DNA of 64,000 bases from Salticus scenicus (GCA_963930645.1 CAWVNO010002529.1:496001-560000); one strand, 5' to 3'; counted from the first letter of the stretch, positions 34,798 through 47,158 are shown. Notes: a model not told the origin generated them from the sequence alone. Numbers and translations: made by a program.

Positions 34798-34850
34798 GGT
34801 GCACTGGTGCACCGGCAAGTCGTGCGGATGCCGCACCACCCCCTGAGGGG
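34798..34850. repeat. Three stem-loops at the arm tip
   Basis: Perfect inverted pairs GGTGCAC-TG-GTGCACC (34798-34813), GTGCGG-ATG-CCGCAC (34822-34836) and CCCC-TGA-GGGG (34840-34850) lie within 90 bp of the terminus. They are mirrored in the right arm near 52675-52728. This GC-rich cluster is unlike the rest of the AT-rich arm. Confidence 0.75.
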
Positions 34851-35159
34851 TCTAGATGAGTTGGTATTGACCTTGAGACGCCCTCTAACTTAATCGTGAA
34901 AGATGACGAGGGTATTAATGAAGAAAATTAATTAAAAAATTTAATGAGTGGTTTATTGTAAAAGGTGACGATGGTTTTAAAGCGATGTTTGAGGTATAAG
35001 GTAAAAAGCAGAATATTGTTTGTGAGTCATTAGGAAATTAATTAGGAGGTTAATTAAGAGGTTAATTAGGAAATTAATTAAGAAATTTTAAAAATTGAGA
35101 AATAAAAAAAGGAATCGATTGAATTTAAGGATGTGGATAGAGTATGCAAGAAAAAGAGA

Positions 35160-36226
35160 GGTTTGACGGGGGTTCGAACCCGGCACCTTGCAGTAAAAAT
35201 ATTTCCATAAGACAGTAGTTTTCGCATGTGTGAGTGATTTTTATAGTATATGTCTGCACTGTTCTTTTAAAACTATGAATGCTAGTGTCCGAAAAGAATT
35301 CAATCGTTTTAATGATATTAATTAGAGAATAATAATTAAGAAAAAATATTAATTAAGGATCTTCTTGTAAAAATCATCAAATATTTTCCGAAAAAAAAAG
35401 GTAATGAAAGCAAAAATTAAGTATAAAGAATGAAAGAAAGTTTAGAAACATAGATTTTGACTGAGATTTGAACCTGCTACCTTGCAGCAAAAAAATATTT
35501 CAAAAGTTTTCGCGTGTGTGAGTGATTTTTATAGTATATGTCTGCACTGTTCTTTTAAAACTATGAATGCTAGTGTCCGAAAAGAATTCAATCGTTTTAA
35601 TGATATTAATTAGAGAATAATAATTAAGAAAAAATATTAATTAAGGATCTTCTTGTAAAAATCATCAAATATTTTCCGAAAAAAAAGGTAATGAAAGCAA
35701 AAATTAAGTATAAAGAATGAAAGAAAGTTTAGAAACATAGATTTTGACTGAGATTCGAACCTGCTACCTTGCAGTAAAAAATATTTCAATAGTTTTCGCA
35801 TATGTGTGAGTGATTTTTCTATTATATGCCTATGCAGATCTTTTTTAACCTAAGAATGCTATTGATTGAAAAAAATTCAATCGTTTTAATGATATTAATT
35901 AGAGAATAATAATTAAGAAAAAATATTAATTGAAGATCTTGTAAAAATTCACCAGATGTTTTTCGAAAACTAAGAGTAAAAATTAAGTTAAAAGATGATT
36001 AAAATCTAAAATGTATATGTAGTATTCGAAGCTGACATTTTCCTTGAGTTATTTTAACAAAATCCACCACCCCTTAAACTGAAATGTAACAGCCCACGAT
36101 ACCTTACATTCCTAACAAAATGAATGGAATACTCTGTCAAACTTATTACCTATTTCGATAATTGTGGAATGACTCTTTTTTATACTTAGTAATTAAAACA
36201 GTGTAATTACAAAACTGTTTATTATG
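35160..36226. repeat. Tandem array in left arm, about 270-310 bp units
   Basis: Each unit contains TTCGAA-type cores resembling a tRNA B box (GGTTCGAACCC at 35171; variants near 35465, 35751, 36022), a CTTGCAG or CTTGAG stretch, GTGTGAGTGATTTTT, and ATTAATTAGAGAATAATAATT. The array continues past LINE E with cores at 42325 and 42636. Corrected for LINE E the cores are spaced about 271-311 bp. Confidence 0.75.
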
Positions 36227-36520
36227 GTTGGTTGGTTGGTTGAATGACTTTTTCTGGCGCAAGGTCCAAAGTAGGACATGATGCGCCAAACAAAAAGGTA
36301 AAAGAAAAAAGGAGCCTCTGGATGGGTTTACCCATCCAGAAAGTCATTAAGAAAACACAGTAGAAAAAAGAAGTAAAACTACATACAAGATAAAATCAAA
36401 AATAATAAAAACAGTATACAATAAAAAACAGATGTAAAATAGGATGAATTTGTAAACAATAAAATCAGATCTCAAAATAAAAACAGATGTAAAATGGGAT
36501 GAACATTGTAAAGAATAAAA

Positions 36521-39500
36521 TCAAATGTCGAAATAAAAACCAGCCTCTTTCAAAAAATTTGTCACGTGATGATGAGAATTTGCACCTAAAAGGCTTGTCA
36601 AATTGGGTGAAGATGAATTAAAATAATGTCGATACAATTGACGAAGGCAAGGACAGTCGGTGAGAATATGGCGAATGGTTAGTGCACTAAAATGACATTT
36701 TGGACAATCAGGTTGTTGTTCTCCAAGCAATAAGTATTTATGTGTGAGTCTTGAATGCCCAGTTCTTAGTCTAGTAATAATGACATCATATTTTCTAGGG
36801 GTGAGTGTTGGCCAGATTGAAATTTCAGGTTTTATTTCTTGCAATTTGTTATTGTTTTGGTTATTCCACTCCCTTTGCCAAATATTTTTAAAATAGCTTT
36901 TAAGTGTGTGCTTCATGTCATCGTAAGGTACAGGACAATTTAAAAGTAGAGAAGCCTGCCTTGCGGCTTTGTCTGCTGCTTCATTTCCTTTAATGCCAAC
37001 ATGGCCAGGAACCCAGCAAAACAAAATGTTGAATCCCTTTTTAAGAAGGTCGTTGTAAGTTTTGAGAATTGAAATGAAGGACAGGTTACAAGAGTTAGAA
37101 GAGAGAGAGTCAAGAACACTCTTCGAGTCGGTATAGATAATGAATTTCCTCCTCCGATGAGATGAAATAATGTTAAGAGCAACCTCCACCGCAAAAAACT
37201 CTGCAGAGAAAATGGAAAATGAATTAGGGAGTTGATAGCTAAATGTAGTGTTATCAATGATGATACCACAACCGACTTTATTAGTTGTCTTGGAGCCGTC
37301 AGTAAAAATCTCGACATAGTCCTTATACTCAGAACGATGAGAAGAGAAAAGTGCTTGAAAAATGGAAGCATCTGTGTTAGATTTCTCAAACCCCTTAAAT
37401 GGATGAAGAAAAGAAATAACTTGGAAATTCCAAGGCGTCATGTTTAAAAGTGACCGAGGACGAATTTTGGTATGAATGTGAGAGGTACCAGCAAGAAAGC
37501 TCTTAATTCTAAGAGCGAAATGTGGGATGCAAGATGGGCGATTCATATAAAGATTATGATCGTTACTATTTAAAAGTGAATGAAGTGGATGATTAGGATG
37601 TGAAATGATACGAAAGTACAATTCACACGAAAGTCTTTGTCTAATATCAGTGAGAGAAGGCTCCACACAGTCAGCATATAAACTAAGGACTGGAGTCGTG
37701 CGGAAAGCACCTGAGCAAATTCTGAGTGCACTATGATGTGTTGTGTCAAGTTTTTTAATACAAGAGTGAGGGGCTGAACCATAAACCTGACATGCATAAT
37801 CAAGTTTGGAGCGAATAGTAGCACGGTAAATTTTAGTAAAGATGGGCGGTCTGCTCCCCAAGAAGTGTTAGCAAGCACTTTTAAAATATTAAGTGCTTTG
37901 TCACATTTAGTTCTCAAGTGCAAAATATGTGGCATAAAGTTCAGTTTTCTGTCGAAAATAACACCCAGAAACCGAGCAGTGCCAACAACTGAGATTGGCC
38001 TGTTGTTTATTAAAATCTCTGGATCAGGATGAAGACCTCGTTTACGACAAAAATGCATACATTGTGTTTTGTCAGTAGAAAATTTAAAACCATTTTTATT
38101 TGTCCAATTAATTATGTTTTTTATAGCAAGTTGTAATTGACGTTCTATGAAACGCATGTCATTTCCCTGGCAAGAAATTTGCAGGTCGTCTACATATAAA
38201 CTTCCATGGACACTTGGAGGCAATTGTTTAAGAATATTGTTTATTTTTAAAGAAAAAAGTGTAACGCTCAAAACACTGCCTTGAGGCACACCTTCCTCTT
38301 GAAAATAAAAATCTGAATAAACTGATCCTATACGAATTTGGAAGCGTAAAAGATCTTTTAAAATACCATATCGCCATGTCTTGTCATAAGCTTTTTCTAT
38401 ATCGAAAAAAATTGACACCAAATGGTTACGTCTCACATTAGCTTTGCGGATATTTGTCTCTAATAATAAAATATTGTCAACCGTAGAACAGCCTCGTCGG
38501 AAACCACTTTGCCATGGAGAAATCAAATTATTTTTTTCAAGAATAAAAACCAATCTAGTATTTACCATTTTTTCTAGCAGTTTACATAGACAGCTTGTAA
38601 GAGCAATGGGCCTGTAATTCTTTGGGTCAGTAGCATCTTTACCTGGTTTAGAAAAAGGAATAACAATAGCATCGTGCCAAGCAACAGGGAAAATATTTCC
38701 AGTCCAGATCCTATTGTAAAGATGGAGGAGATTTTTAAGAGACAGTTTTGATAAATGTTTAATCATAATATAGGTAACACCATCGGGTCCAGGAGCAGAG
38801 TTACGGCAATTTTTTAAACTGTTTTTTAACTCATTTTCAGTAAAAGGTCTATTGTACTCTGGTGAAGAACGGGAGTGAAAATTAATTGTTGAACGTTCAG
38901 AATTATGTTTATATGACAAAAAAGGTTCAGAGTAGGAATTAGAGCTGGATATGTCAGATAATGTTCTACCTATGGTGTTTGCTATATTTTTAGTTGAAGT
39001 TATAGTTTGGCCATTATAATTTAAAAATGAAATACTTTGATTAGAATAAATTCCCATTGCTTTCTTGACACGATGCCAAAGTTGTTTGCTGCTTATATTG
39101 GAGGTAATGCTGGAAACATATTTAACCCAGGACTCTTTTTGTGATTTTCTGCGGATTCTTCGAGCATTTGCTCTTTCTTTCTTGAATGCAATGTAGTTGG
39201 CAGTGGTAGGGTACCGCCTAAAAATCCCCCACGCTTTTTGTTGCTTTCTTTTTGCAGCATTACATTCTTCATTCCACCAGGGCTTTGAGTGTTTATTGTG
39301 GCAGCCAGAAGATTTTGGAATAGAAATGTTAGCAGAGTTTATGAATATGATACAATTAGTCACATCGGTAACAGCCTTGTTAATATCACCTCCAATCATG
39401 TCATGTGTAATTACAGCATTAGTAGTGAAGGCAGCCCAATCGGCCTTGTCATAAATATAATGCGGGTTTCCAGGTGGATGTTCATTAAAATTATAAAATG

Positions 39501-40140
39501 ATAAAAATAGAGGAAAATGATCACTATTATGTAGATCGTTACTTACGAAGAAATTAAAATATGGATACAGAGTGGGTGAGCAAATGGCTAGGTCTATTGC
39601 ATGGAATGTTCTGGAAGGTTCATGAAAGTATGTGTTGTCACCATTATTTAGAATACATAAATTATTATCTGTGACAAAATCCTCAATAACCTGACCACGC
39701 TGATTAGTGTCGGGACTACCCCAAAGTGGATTGTGCCCATTAAAGTCACCAAGAAAGACAAAAGGAGTTGGCAACTGCAAAACAAGGTTATTGAGATCAT
39801 GAGGGCTGAGAGTCATATTTGGAGGTACATAGATATTGCAAACAGTGACAAGCATGTGAATATGGACCTGGACTGCTACAGCTTTGATATTAGTATTTAA
39901 AGAAATATTACTGTGAGGTACATTATTAGAAATAAGAAGACCTACACTACCTGTAGCCCTGTCAGAATGAATAAAGTCTTTTCTAAAACAGTTATAGCCA
40001 CGAATTTTTACATTATCATTTTGTTTTAAGTAGGTCTCTTGAAAGGCAAAGAAAATGGGTCGATGGTCAGAAATGATCTCTCTGATTTCATCTCGTTTAT
40101 TTGTAAAACCTCGGCAATTCCATGAAATGAAATTAGTCAT
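36521..40140 (-). pseudogene. LINE E ORF2, nearly intact
   Basis: ATG at 40140 opens an 856-codon frame with endonuclease motifs (SWNCRG, QETYLK, GDFNGHNPLWGS, DLAICSP, SDHFPLF; roughly residues 1-230), then RT (PKPGKDATDPKNYRPI, FRRGCSTVDN, FFDIEKAYDKTWRYG, SLYVDDLQISCQG; roughly 470-740). About 22 residues that other copies have after ILKDL are missing in frame near 38343. A one-base loss near 37836 shifts the frame. The 446-codon second part has RNase H (FTDGSKTTNKVGCGI, AEFFAVEVAL, YTDSKSVLDSL, CWVPGHVGIKGNEAADKAAR) and the C-terminal Cys/His motif CPKCHFSALTIRHILTDC. Confidence 0.92.
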
Positions 40141-40155
40141 TATGATTTTTTTGTT

Positions 40156-41528
40156 TTAGATTAAAACATCCACGTCATTATCCTCTGATGCGGTAGACAT
40201 ACCTTCCCCATCAGAAGGATGAAGGCTTATTGAGTCCTGTTGTTTAGTAAGATTTATTTTTTTTGTTTTGTTTGAATTTGGAGTGGGCAATTTTGCAATT
40301 CTCTTTTTCTTAATGGTATGGGGATGCAAGGGTGAATTAGATTTTTTTAGGGAGACTGAGGAATGTCCCCTGTCAGACAAAACACTTTTTGGTATTAATG
40401 GAGATTTTTTAGAAGTTGTTGGTTTAGGTAAAGAAGACTGTGTGGAGGTAGCTGTCTGACTTGGTTTGGTTTGTATATTTGAGGGATTGATTTGTACGTT
40501 TTCCATAGGAGTACCATTGGAAGACTGTGTGGAATTTGAGGCCTGATTAGGCTTAGGTTGCAATTTTTGAGGAATAATTAAAGCAGTTTCAACTGGAGAG
40601 CTGGTATTGTTTAGAGAGCCGGTTTGTGTAGCTATTGTTCTAGAAGTTTTTTTGATGGAAGTAGCAGAAGCATATGATTTTCCAATGATGGGTGTTCTTG
40701 ATTCAACTATTTTTCTAGCCTCTGGGTACGATATATTTTCCTTAGTTTTAATGGTCTGAATCTCTTTTTCTATTTTCCACTTTTCACAAGACTTGGAGTA
40801 GGATGGGTGATCATTTTTACAGTTAATGCAACAGACTGGGGCTTCACAATTTTGACTGTCATGGCCGATGGCACTGCAACGGGCACACGTCAGTTTTCCT
40901 CTGCATGAAGTTTTAGAGTGTCCGCAGCGTAGTGGATTCGGAATATATGGCCTAATGGGGTATTCAAGATAACCGGCTTTTATAGAGCGTGGAAGTTTAG
41001 GAGAGTCTATCGTTAAAATAATATGCTTGGTATTTGTTTGTCATCTCGGAAAACGGAAATGCGTTTAACTGCTATAACTTTTTGTTCTTTAAGGTTCTCA
41101 AGGATTTCTGATTCTGGTATGAACTGCAAGTCAGATTCGGAGATAACACCACGACAAATATTCAAAGTTCTATGAGGAGTAACAGTGATAGGTATGTCTG
41201 CAAAAAAGGAACATCTTTTTAAACTCTGAGCTTGCTTGTTATTTTCAACTTCTATTAATAATTCCCCTGATCTAAGTTTTTTGACTGATTTTGGATCACC
41301 CATTATAGATTGCAGTGCCTTTTGTATTAAGAAAGGAGATGTTTTTGAGAAATCTCCTTCTTTCCTCTTTACAACAAAAAATCTAACTTCACAATTAACA
41401 AATACATTAGTCTCATTAAGGGTGGAAGAAAACTCTTCCACTCTATCTCCCCAAGATTTCTCATTTGAGTTTTTAATAGCTTGGCCCGAGCCAGACGCAT
41501 TATTCGTATTTCCTTTGTTTGTCACCAT
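40156..41528 (-). pseudogene. LINE E ORF1 with lost first zinc knuckle
   Basis: Starts at 41528 (MVTNKGNTNNASGSG). The core MGDPKSVKKLRSGELLIEVE is intact. A base loss near 41030 shifts the frame before the knuckles. In the restored reading frame the first knuckle is gone: PNPLRC runs straight into GHSKTSC, five residues shorter than in copy B, while knuckles two and three remain near 40880-40800. The tail ends DGEGMSTASEDNDVDVLI. Inactive. Confidence 0.85.
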
Positions 41529-41529
41529 A

Positions 41530-42224
41530 TTGAGATAAGAGAAAAGGGTCGAGGGTTTCCTTAGTCCCACAAGTCAGCCCGTTTCTTGAACAGACGGAAA
41601 AGCAAAGGGTTTTCAGAATCGCTCCCTGGGACACCCATAACCACTCACCAGCTACCAGATTAGTGACCCAGCTCAGGAATCACATGTGGTAGTCGTGTTA
41701 GTCCGGTGTTTCTCGTTCGAGTAGTCACCGTTGTCTCACCTTCACCAAGGGCACCAGTCTCCCAGTGTGCTCCCAAGGCTAGACTACCGTGAGACCCTCA
41801 CCAAAACACCAACCCAATAGCCAGCGCCACACCTACACCGGACTTAGCTTAATTAAGATATTAGTAGTTTTATGGTTTTAGTTTAACAAATGAGAACAAG
41901 AACAACAAAAGGTAAGTAAAAACAAGGTGAGTAGTAAACAAAAAGGTGAGTAAACAAGGTGAGTAGTTTCAATTTTTTTGGATTTTTTCAAATTTTATAA
42001 TTTTTTTTTTTTAATAATTTTATTTTTATCAAAAACACAAAACAACAGGAACAAGCAAGTACCAAAAACTTATTGGCAACAAAAGCAAAATAAACCGAAC
42101 CAAAAGTGAAAGAAATAAAAGGGAAGGGGAATAAAACAAAAGAAGGAGAGGAAAAAAAAAAGATCACTCGGGCCCGGGGTGCGTGACTCCCCCTGAATAC
42201 CTGAAGAAGGTACCCCCCTGGGGG
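41530..42224 (-). promoter_or_regulatory. LINE E 5' UTR
   Basis: Shares with B and D the block around 41640-41850 and the 5'-terminal GC-rich segment at 42160-42224. A T-rich tract occurs between them on the sense strand. It is a conserved candidate internal promoter. Confidence 0.55.
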
Positions 42225-43028
42225 CTGTTTATTATGAATTTTCTTGTAAAGAATACGAATGTTTTATGAAAACTGAGAGTAAAAATTAAGTTAAAAGATG
42301 ATTATAATCTCAAATGTATAAATGGAATTCGAACCCGGTGTCTTCCTTGAGTTCTTTTAACAAAACCTATCACCCCTTCAATAATGTGGAATCGCCTATA
42401 TTCCCTATTCAATCAATGCTATAGTCTTCGAATCCTGTATACCCTTTAATAAATGTGGAATATCTAATTTTTTTATCTTTAGTAATTTAAACAGTGTAAT
42501 TACAAAGATTTGAATTAAGGATTTTCTTCTGAAATATTTCAAATATTTTATGAAAACTGGCATTGAGAGTAAAAAAAAAAAAAAAAAATTAAGTATAAAG
42601 AATGAAAGAAAGTTTAGAAACATAGGTTATGACAGGGAATCGAGTCCGACACCTTACACTAAAAAATATTTCAGTAGTTTTCACGTATGTGTGAGTGATT
42701 TTTCTATTATATGTCTTTACAGTTCTTTTTAAACCTATGAACACAATTGTCTGAAAATTAATCAACCTTAAAAATAATTTTAATTTCAGAATAATAATTA
42801 AAATAATAACAATTTAACATCTTGAAAATGAAAAAATGTAACTTCTTCCTTTGAAAAGGACTTTTTCAAGCTTTTAAATAACAGTGTTTTTGGAAAAACC
42901 ATGGAAAACTTACGGAATCATCGAAACATCGAATTATGTGACATCGAGAAGAGAGTGAAAAAACTAGTCACTTGCACAACTTTTGATGCGTTTAAGGAAT
43001 TTGATAATGACTTAGTAGATATGGAAAG

Positions 43029-44705
43029 GTTGGTTGGTTGGTTGGTTGCCGTTTAATGGCGCAAGGTCCACAATGGGACATACTGCGCCAAACAAAGGTA
43101 TAAAATAAAGACTAGCTTCTGGATGGGTTTTACCCATCCAGATGGTCAGTAAACAACACAATAAAAGTTAAACAATAGGTAAAATAATAAAATAAAAAAG
43201 ACATTTAAAAAAGTAAAAGAGAACAACATACATAATGTAAAAAATAAAATGATGTAAAAAGTTATGTACAGTGTATATGATAAAAACAGAAGTAAAATTA
43301 TATGAACAGTGTGTATAATAAGATGAACAGTGTAAAATATAAAATCACAGTGTATATATTAAAAAGATGAACAGTGTAAAATATAAAATCATATGTAGTG
43401 ATAAAATCCAGCATCTTTTAAAAAATTTGTCAAATGATGATGCGGATTGATACCTAAAAGGTTTGTCAGACATGGTGATGATGAAATAAAATATCTCCTA
43501 TATAAATGCCTTAGGCAAGGGCAATCTGTGAGTACATGGCGAATGGTAAGTATATCATGGTGGCAGTTGGGACAAGTAGGCTGCTGCTGCCCAAGTAGTA
43601 AGTATTTATGAGTTAGTCTGGAATGGCCAATTCTCAGACGCGTTACGATAACATCATATTTTCTAGGACTGAGGGTACGCCAAATGGCAATCTGAGGTTT
43701 AATTTCTTGTAATTTGTTATTGTTTTGAGTGTTCCATTCCCTTTGCCATATATTTCTGAGAAAGTTTCTAAGTGTATGCTTAACGTCATCATAAGGAACA
43801 GGGCTGTTTAAGAAAATTGATGCCTGCCTTGCGGCTTTGTCTGCTGCTTCATTGCCTTTGATGCCTACATGTCCAGGTACCCAACAGAATAAAATGTCGA
43901 ATCCCTTTTTCTTAAGGTCGTTATAAGTTTTCAGAATCGAGATAAAAGATGGGTTGCAAGAAATAGATGAAAGTGAGTCGAGAACACTCTTCGAGTCTGT
44001 GCAAATTATGAAATTTCTACTTTGATGAGATGAAATAATGTTAAGAGCAACCTCAACGGCAAAAAACTCTGCAGAGAAGATGGAGAACGAGTTAGGGAGT
44101 TGATAGCTATAAGTGGTGTTACCAATGACAACACCACAGCCGACTTTATTACTAGTCTTTGAGCCGTCAGTAAATATTTCAACATAGTTCTTATAATGAG
44201 AGCGATGAGAGGTGTAAAGGGCATGAAAAATAGAAGCATCTGTATTAGATTTGTCAAATCCACTAAACGGATTAAGACAAGAAATAACCTGGAAGTTCCA
44301 AGGTGTCATGCTTATAAGAGATCGAGAACGGACTTTGGTATGAATATGAGAGGTGCCAGCAAGAAAGTTCTTAATTCTAACAGCAAAATGAGGGATGCAA
44401 GATGGGCGATTCACATAAAGATTATGATCGTTACTATTTAAATGAGAATGAAGTGGATGATTAGGGTGAGAAAGGATGCGATAGTACAATTCAAGTGAAA
44501 GTCTTTGTCTAATATCAGTGAGAGAAGGCTCCACACAGTCAGCATATAAACTAAGAACTGGAGTCGTGCGGAAAGCACCTGAGCAAATTCTGAGTGCACT
44601 ATGATGTGTTGTGTCAAGTTTTCGAATATAAGAGTGAGGGGCTGAACCATAAACCTGACATGCATAATCAAGTTTGGAGCGAATAGTAGCACGATAAATT
44701 TTGAG
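43029..44705 (-). mobile_element. LINE copy F, 5'-truncated
   Basis: 1,677 bp with tail GTTGGTTGGTTGGTTG at 43029 and a perfect 14-bp duplication GTAGATATGGAAAG (43015-43028; 44706-44719). Its 3' end belongs to a second subfamily (GCCGTTTAATGGCGCAAGG) differing from A, C, E and G. Confidence 0.95.
43389..44702 (-). pseudogene. LINE F ORF2, thumb and RNase H
   Basis: An open frame from the truncation point through the C-terminus except for one shift near 44530. It reads KIYRATIRSKLDYACQVYGS in the thumb, then RNase H motifs FTDGSKTSNKVGCGV, AEFFAVEVALNIISS, CTDSKSVLDSL and CWVPGHVGIKGNEAADKAAR, and the C-terminal CPNCHHDILTIRHVLTDC. The endonuclease and the RT palm were never copied. Confidence 0.88.
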
Positions 44706-44980
44706 GTAGATATGGAAAGATTAAAATCAAATGTATTAATGAACAGACCGATTTATGGGATTACCATCCTCGAATTATCAAAACTGTTGATGTATAACTT
44801 TCATCACATGTACATAAAACAACATTCTAATGAGAAAGCTACACTCTTATTTTCAGATACAGACTCTTTAACAAAACGTATTACTACAGATAACATATGT
44901 GAAGAAAAATCAACATCTTTTTGGCTTTTCTGATTGCAATGGAATTTGCTGGTCTAAAATCGAAAATGTATTCATTGAAA

Positions 44981-45372
44981 TCAACTAACAGATTCAACCA
45001 CTTGTGGGAGGATGTCATCTGAATTTTCATCATCATTATTAATCTAAAATAAAAAAATAATTTTTCAAACTTTTATATTAATTTTTGATGTTACTCTCTC
45101 TAAATTTTTTCGTTTTACTAACTTCATTAGTCACGGATGATGCACTATCCACTTGAATTGTTTCATTCTTGCTTATGTAGTCGTCATTTGAAAAATCGCT
45201 CAAACATTCCCATTGAATTTCAGACGATTCAACAACATCAACTATCTCCTGATCGTTGTTTAACATTGTGTTTGAAAACACCTAAATTGAAAATATTTTT
45301 TTTATTCATCGCACTAAAAGATGCTAAAATATTTTTTGAAATGTCACTCACCTGAAATCTTGGAAAATCCAT
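44981..45372 (-). CDS. Predicted acidic three-exon protein, unknown
   Basis: Minus-strand gene model in the Polinton-like core. Exon 1 is 45372-45352 (MDFPRFQ, donor GTGAGT). Exon 2 is 45281-45123 after TTTCAATTTAG, rich in Asp, Glu, Ser and Asn (for example VDVVESSEIQWECLSDF). Exon 3 is 45043-44981 after TTTTTATTTTAG (INNDDENSDDILPQVVESVS, stop TGA). All junctions are phase 0 if the exon 2 donor is GTTAGT at 45122; a later GT at about 45103 is an alternative that changes the C-terminus. About 80 residues, no domain recognised. The last 11 bases of exon 3 lie inside the inverted arm. Confidence 0.4.
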
Positions 45373-47158
45373 AGCCTTTAAGTAGTGTATGAAAAAATAG
45401 TTTTAATTTAACTTGACTCCGCAGCTTTCGCTAGTATAAATGGTAAGATTAGAATACTCGTCTCAACGGTAATAATATTCTACCCCGCACGAATAGTGAT
45501 AAAAGTATCACCTGAGGAAAAAATAGTTTGTCCAATCAAAACACTCTTTTTAAATATGGTACTTATAAGAGAATTCCCTTACTTTTTCAACGTAAGTTTT
45601 TCCCAATATTGGATTTGAGAAAAGTTTTTTTTTTTTTTTTTTTTTTAATTTACTTTGAGAAAAGTTTTTCATACATATCAAATACACTTTTTTCATAAAG
45701 TTATTCTCACCCCCCTCTCAAATTTTGAAAATATTTAACTATTTAATCACTAATTATTTTAAAAATTTTTTAAGGTTTACTTTTTTAAATGAAATATTCT
45801 AAAACATCATGTGACATTTTATTATTAATGACGTTTTTTTTTTTTTTAATTTTTATTCACTCTATTCCTTTTAGATTCGTTTTCAAAAATTAAGGATTTT
45901 TACGTATAGTATTTTATCTTAATTTTAGGGGAGTTGTTTTAACGTTTGAAAATCTCTCTCCCTAACATAATGTCAAAACCTCTTTATTATCTCTTGAAAA
46001 TGTGGTAAAATATAAGATGTTTCCCTTGAAACTTACCGGTGAGTTGTTCAAAAAAGAAATCTTTCAAAACAAATTTTCTCCTTTTTTGAAAAAGTATGTT
46101 TCTTTAAAAGGAATGTACCATCTCTACTTTTCAATAAAAACTACTCTTTCATTGTACGATGTCACACTCTTTCGAAATTTTAATCTGTTACCATTCGAAT
46201 GAAATCATCCTAATCTCTTTAAAGAAAAGAATAAAAAACTGACTTTTTTCATTAGACTATTTCAAAAAATTTAATAATAACATCAGCTAAAATAGTAAAA
46301 AGTGAATTTTCTTAAACTGCATTTTGATTTGTACACTTTTTAATTCTCACCCGATTTAGTATAGACTATTGTTTTTAAAAAATTATTCACACATAATGGG
46401 TTTTAATTCTTTTCTAAAATTCTTCAACACGACTTATTCACACGATTTTTATGAGGAGTATAGTGTTAAAACTTATATAATAGAAAAAATACTAGTTTAA
46501 TATATATGAAACTAATTCACTTAATTATATATGTATAATCAATCGAAATTTGAGAAATGGTAGCACCCCCGAATAATTTTTTAAAGAATAATGTTTTGTT
46601 TAAAAAAGAAAGATTTGCAGTTTGTGTGAAAAACATTTTCATTTTCATTTTTAACGACTTATCAACAAAAGCGCACTGTGAACAAAAGAGAGTAGGGTAA
46701 CTTGCAAGAGTATTCCTCAAAAATAGCTTGCAACAGGTGTTAAATACATGCGCTTTAGGTTAAACTACCGATCCTTATATTAACAAAAGAATTTCAGAGT
46801 TGGGTGTGAAGTATCTAAACATTATAGTTTGAGCGGTCTCCCCCGCTTGTTATACTATTTTTAATTGTTGGTTTGAGGAGGGTAAGTGAAACTAGACTAT
46901 TATTCTCGCATGTTTTTAGAGGAATTCCTATTGAAAAGGAATGATTCAAACAGCTATTGGGTGAATTTTTTCTAATAATTGTACTTCGTACTGGCTAGGG
47001 ATGAGTAGGAGGGGTCACATTTCCATGTCGTCATACATTGAAAAAATGTTTAAATACGGAAGGTTTTTTTTACAATTCTTCCCATTTTTTCTTCGACTTT
47101 TCCCATACTTACCCAAGATTTTATTCTATTTCCTTGACGATTTTTTAGGATTATCGAA
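45373..47158. other. Polinton-like core, left part: unidentified small ORFs
   Basis: Very AT-rich. Two small frames may or may not be genes: 46002-46202 plus (66 codons, MVKYKMFPLKLTGELFKK) and 46517-46720 minus (67 codons, lysine and phenylalanine rich). Neither resembles integrase, ATPase or capsid proteins to my eye. A less AT-rich block at 46830-47150 lies just upstream of the RING gene and may be its promoter. Confidence 0.4.

Larger units (their letters stand above)
36227..42224 (-). mobile_element. LINE copy E, full length
   Basis: 5,998 bp with tail GTTGGTTGGTTG at 36227 and the GC-rich 5' end at 42224, flanked by a perfect 12-bp duplication CTGTTTATTATG (36215-36226 and 42225-42236). 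It has 5' UTR, ORF1, ORF2 and a 3' UTR with the hairpin near 36317. It is the most complete copy here but carries small frame-breaking losses in both ORFs. Confidence 0.95.
34762..44991. repeat. Left inverted arm (interrupted by LINEs E and F)
   Basis: Made of 34762-36226, 42237-43028 and 44720-44991 once LINEs E and F and their extra duplication copies are removed: 2,529 bp by arithmetic. The right arm is 2,240 bp. The 289-bp difference equals one extra tandem unit here (anchor TGAGTGATTTTTATAG at 35231 and again 288 bp later). The inner boundary is CAACTAACAG at 44991, after which the two arms diverge at once. Confidence 0.88.
42835..44991 (+). pseudogene. Polinton-type DNA polymerase B fragment, left arm copy
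   Basis: Encodes the palm part of a protein-primed family B polymerase. Before LINE F: FEKDFFKLLNNSVFGKTMEN (motif B, the nucleotide-binding helix) from about 42853. After LINE F: NRPIYGITILELSKLLMYN, then LLFSDTDSL (motif C, catalytic DTD) near 44850. After a frameshift near 44930 the segment AMEFAGLKSKMYSLKST follows to the arm boundary. The exonuclease and terminal-protein regions and the C-terminus are missing. LINE F splits it at 43015-44719. It duplicates the right-arm copy. Confidence 0.85.

Noticed and set aside
35171..35181. Genuine tRNA gene suggested by GGTTCGAACCC
   Set aside because: No matching A box or cloverleaf at the right distance; the core repeats across a tandem array, so it is part of the repeat unit.
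37232..37447. Plus-strand frames antisense to RNase H (also 16620 and 61942)
   Set aside because: They recur in every LINE copy only because the sense strand codes ORF2; no independent support.
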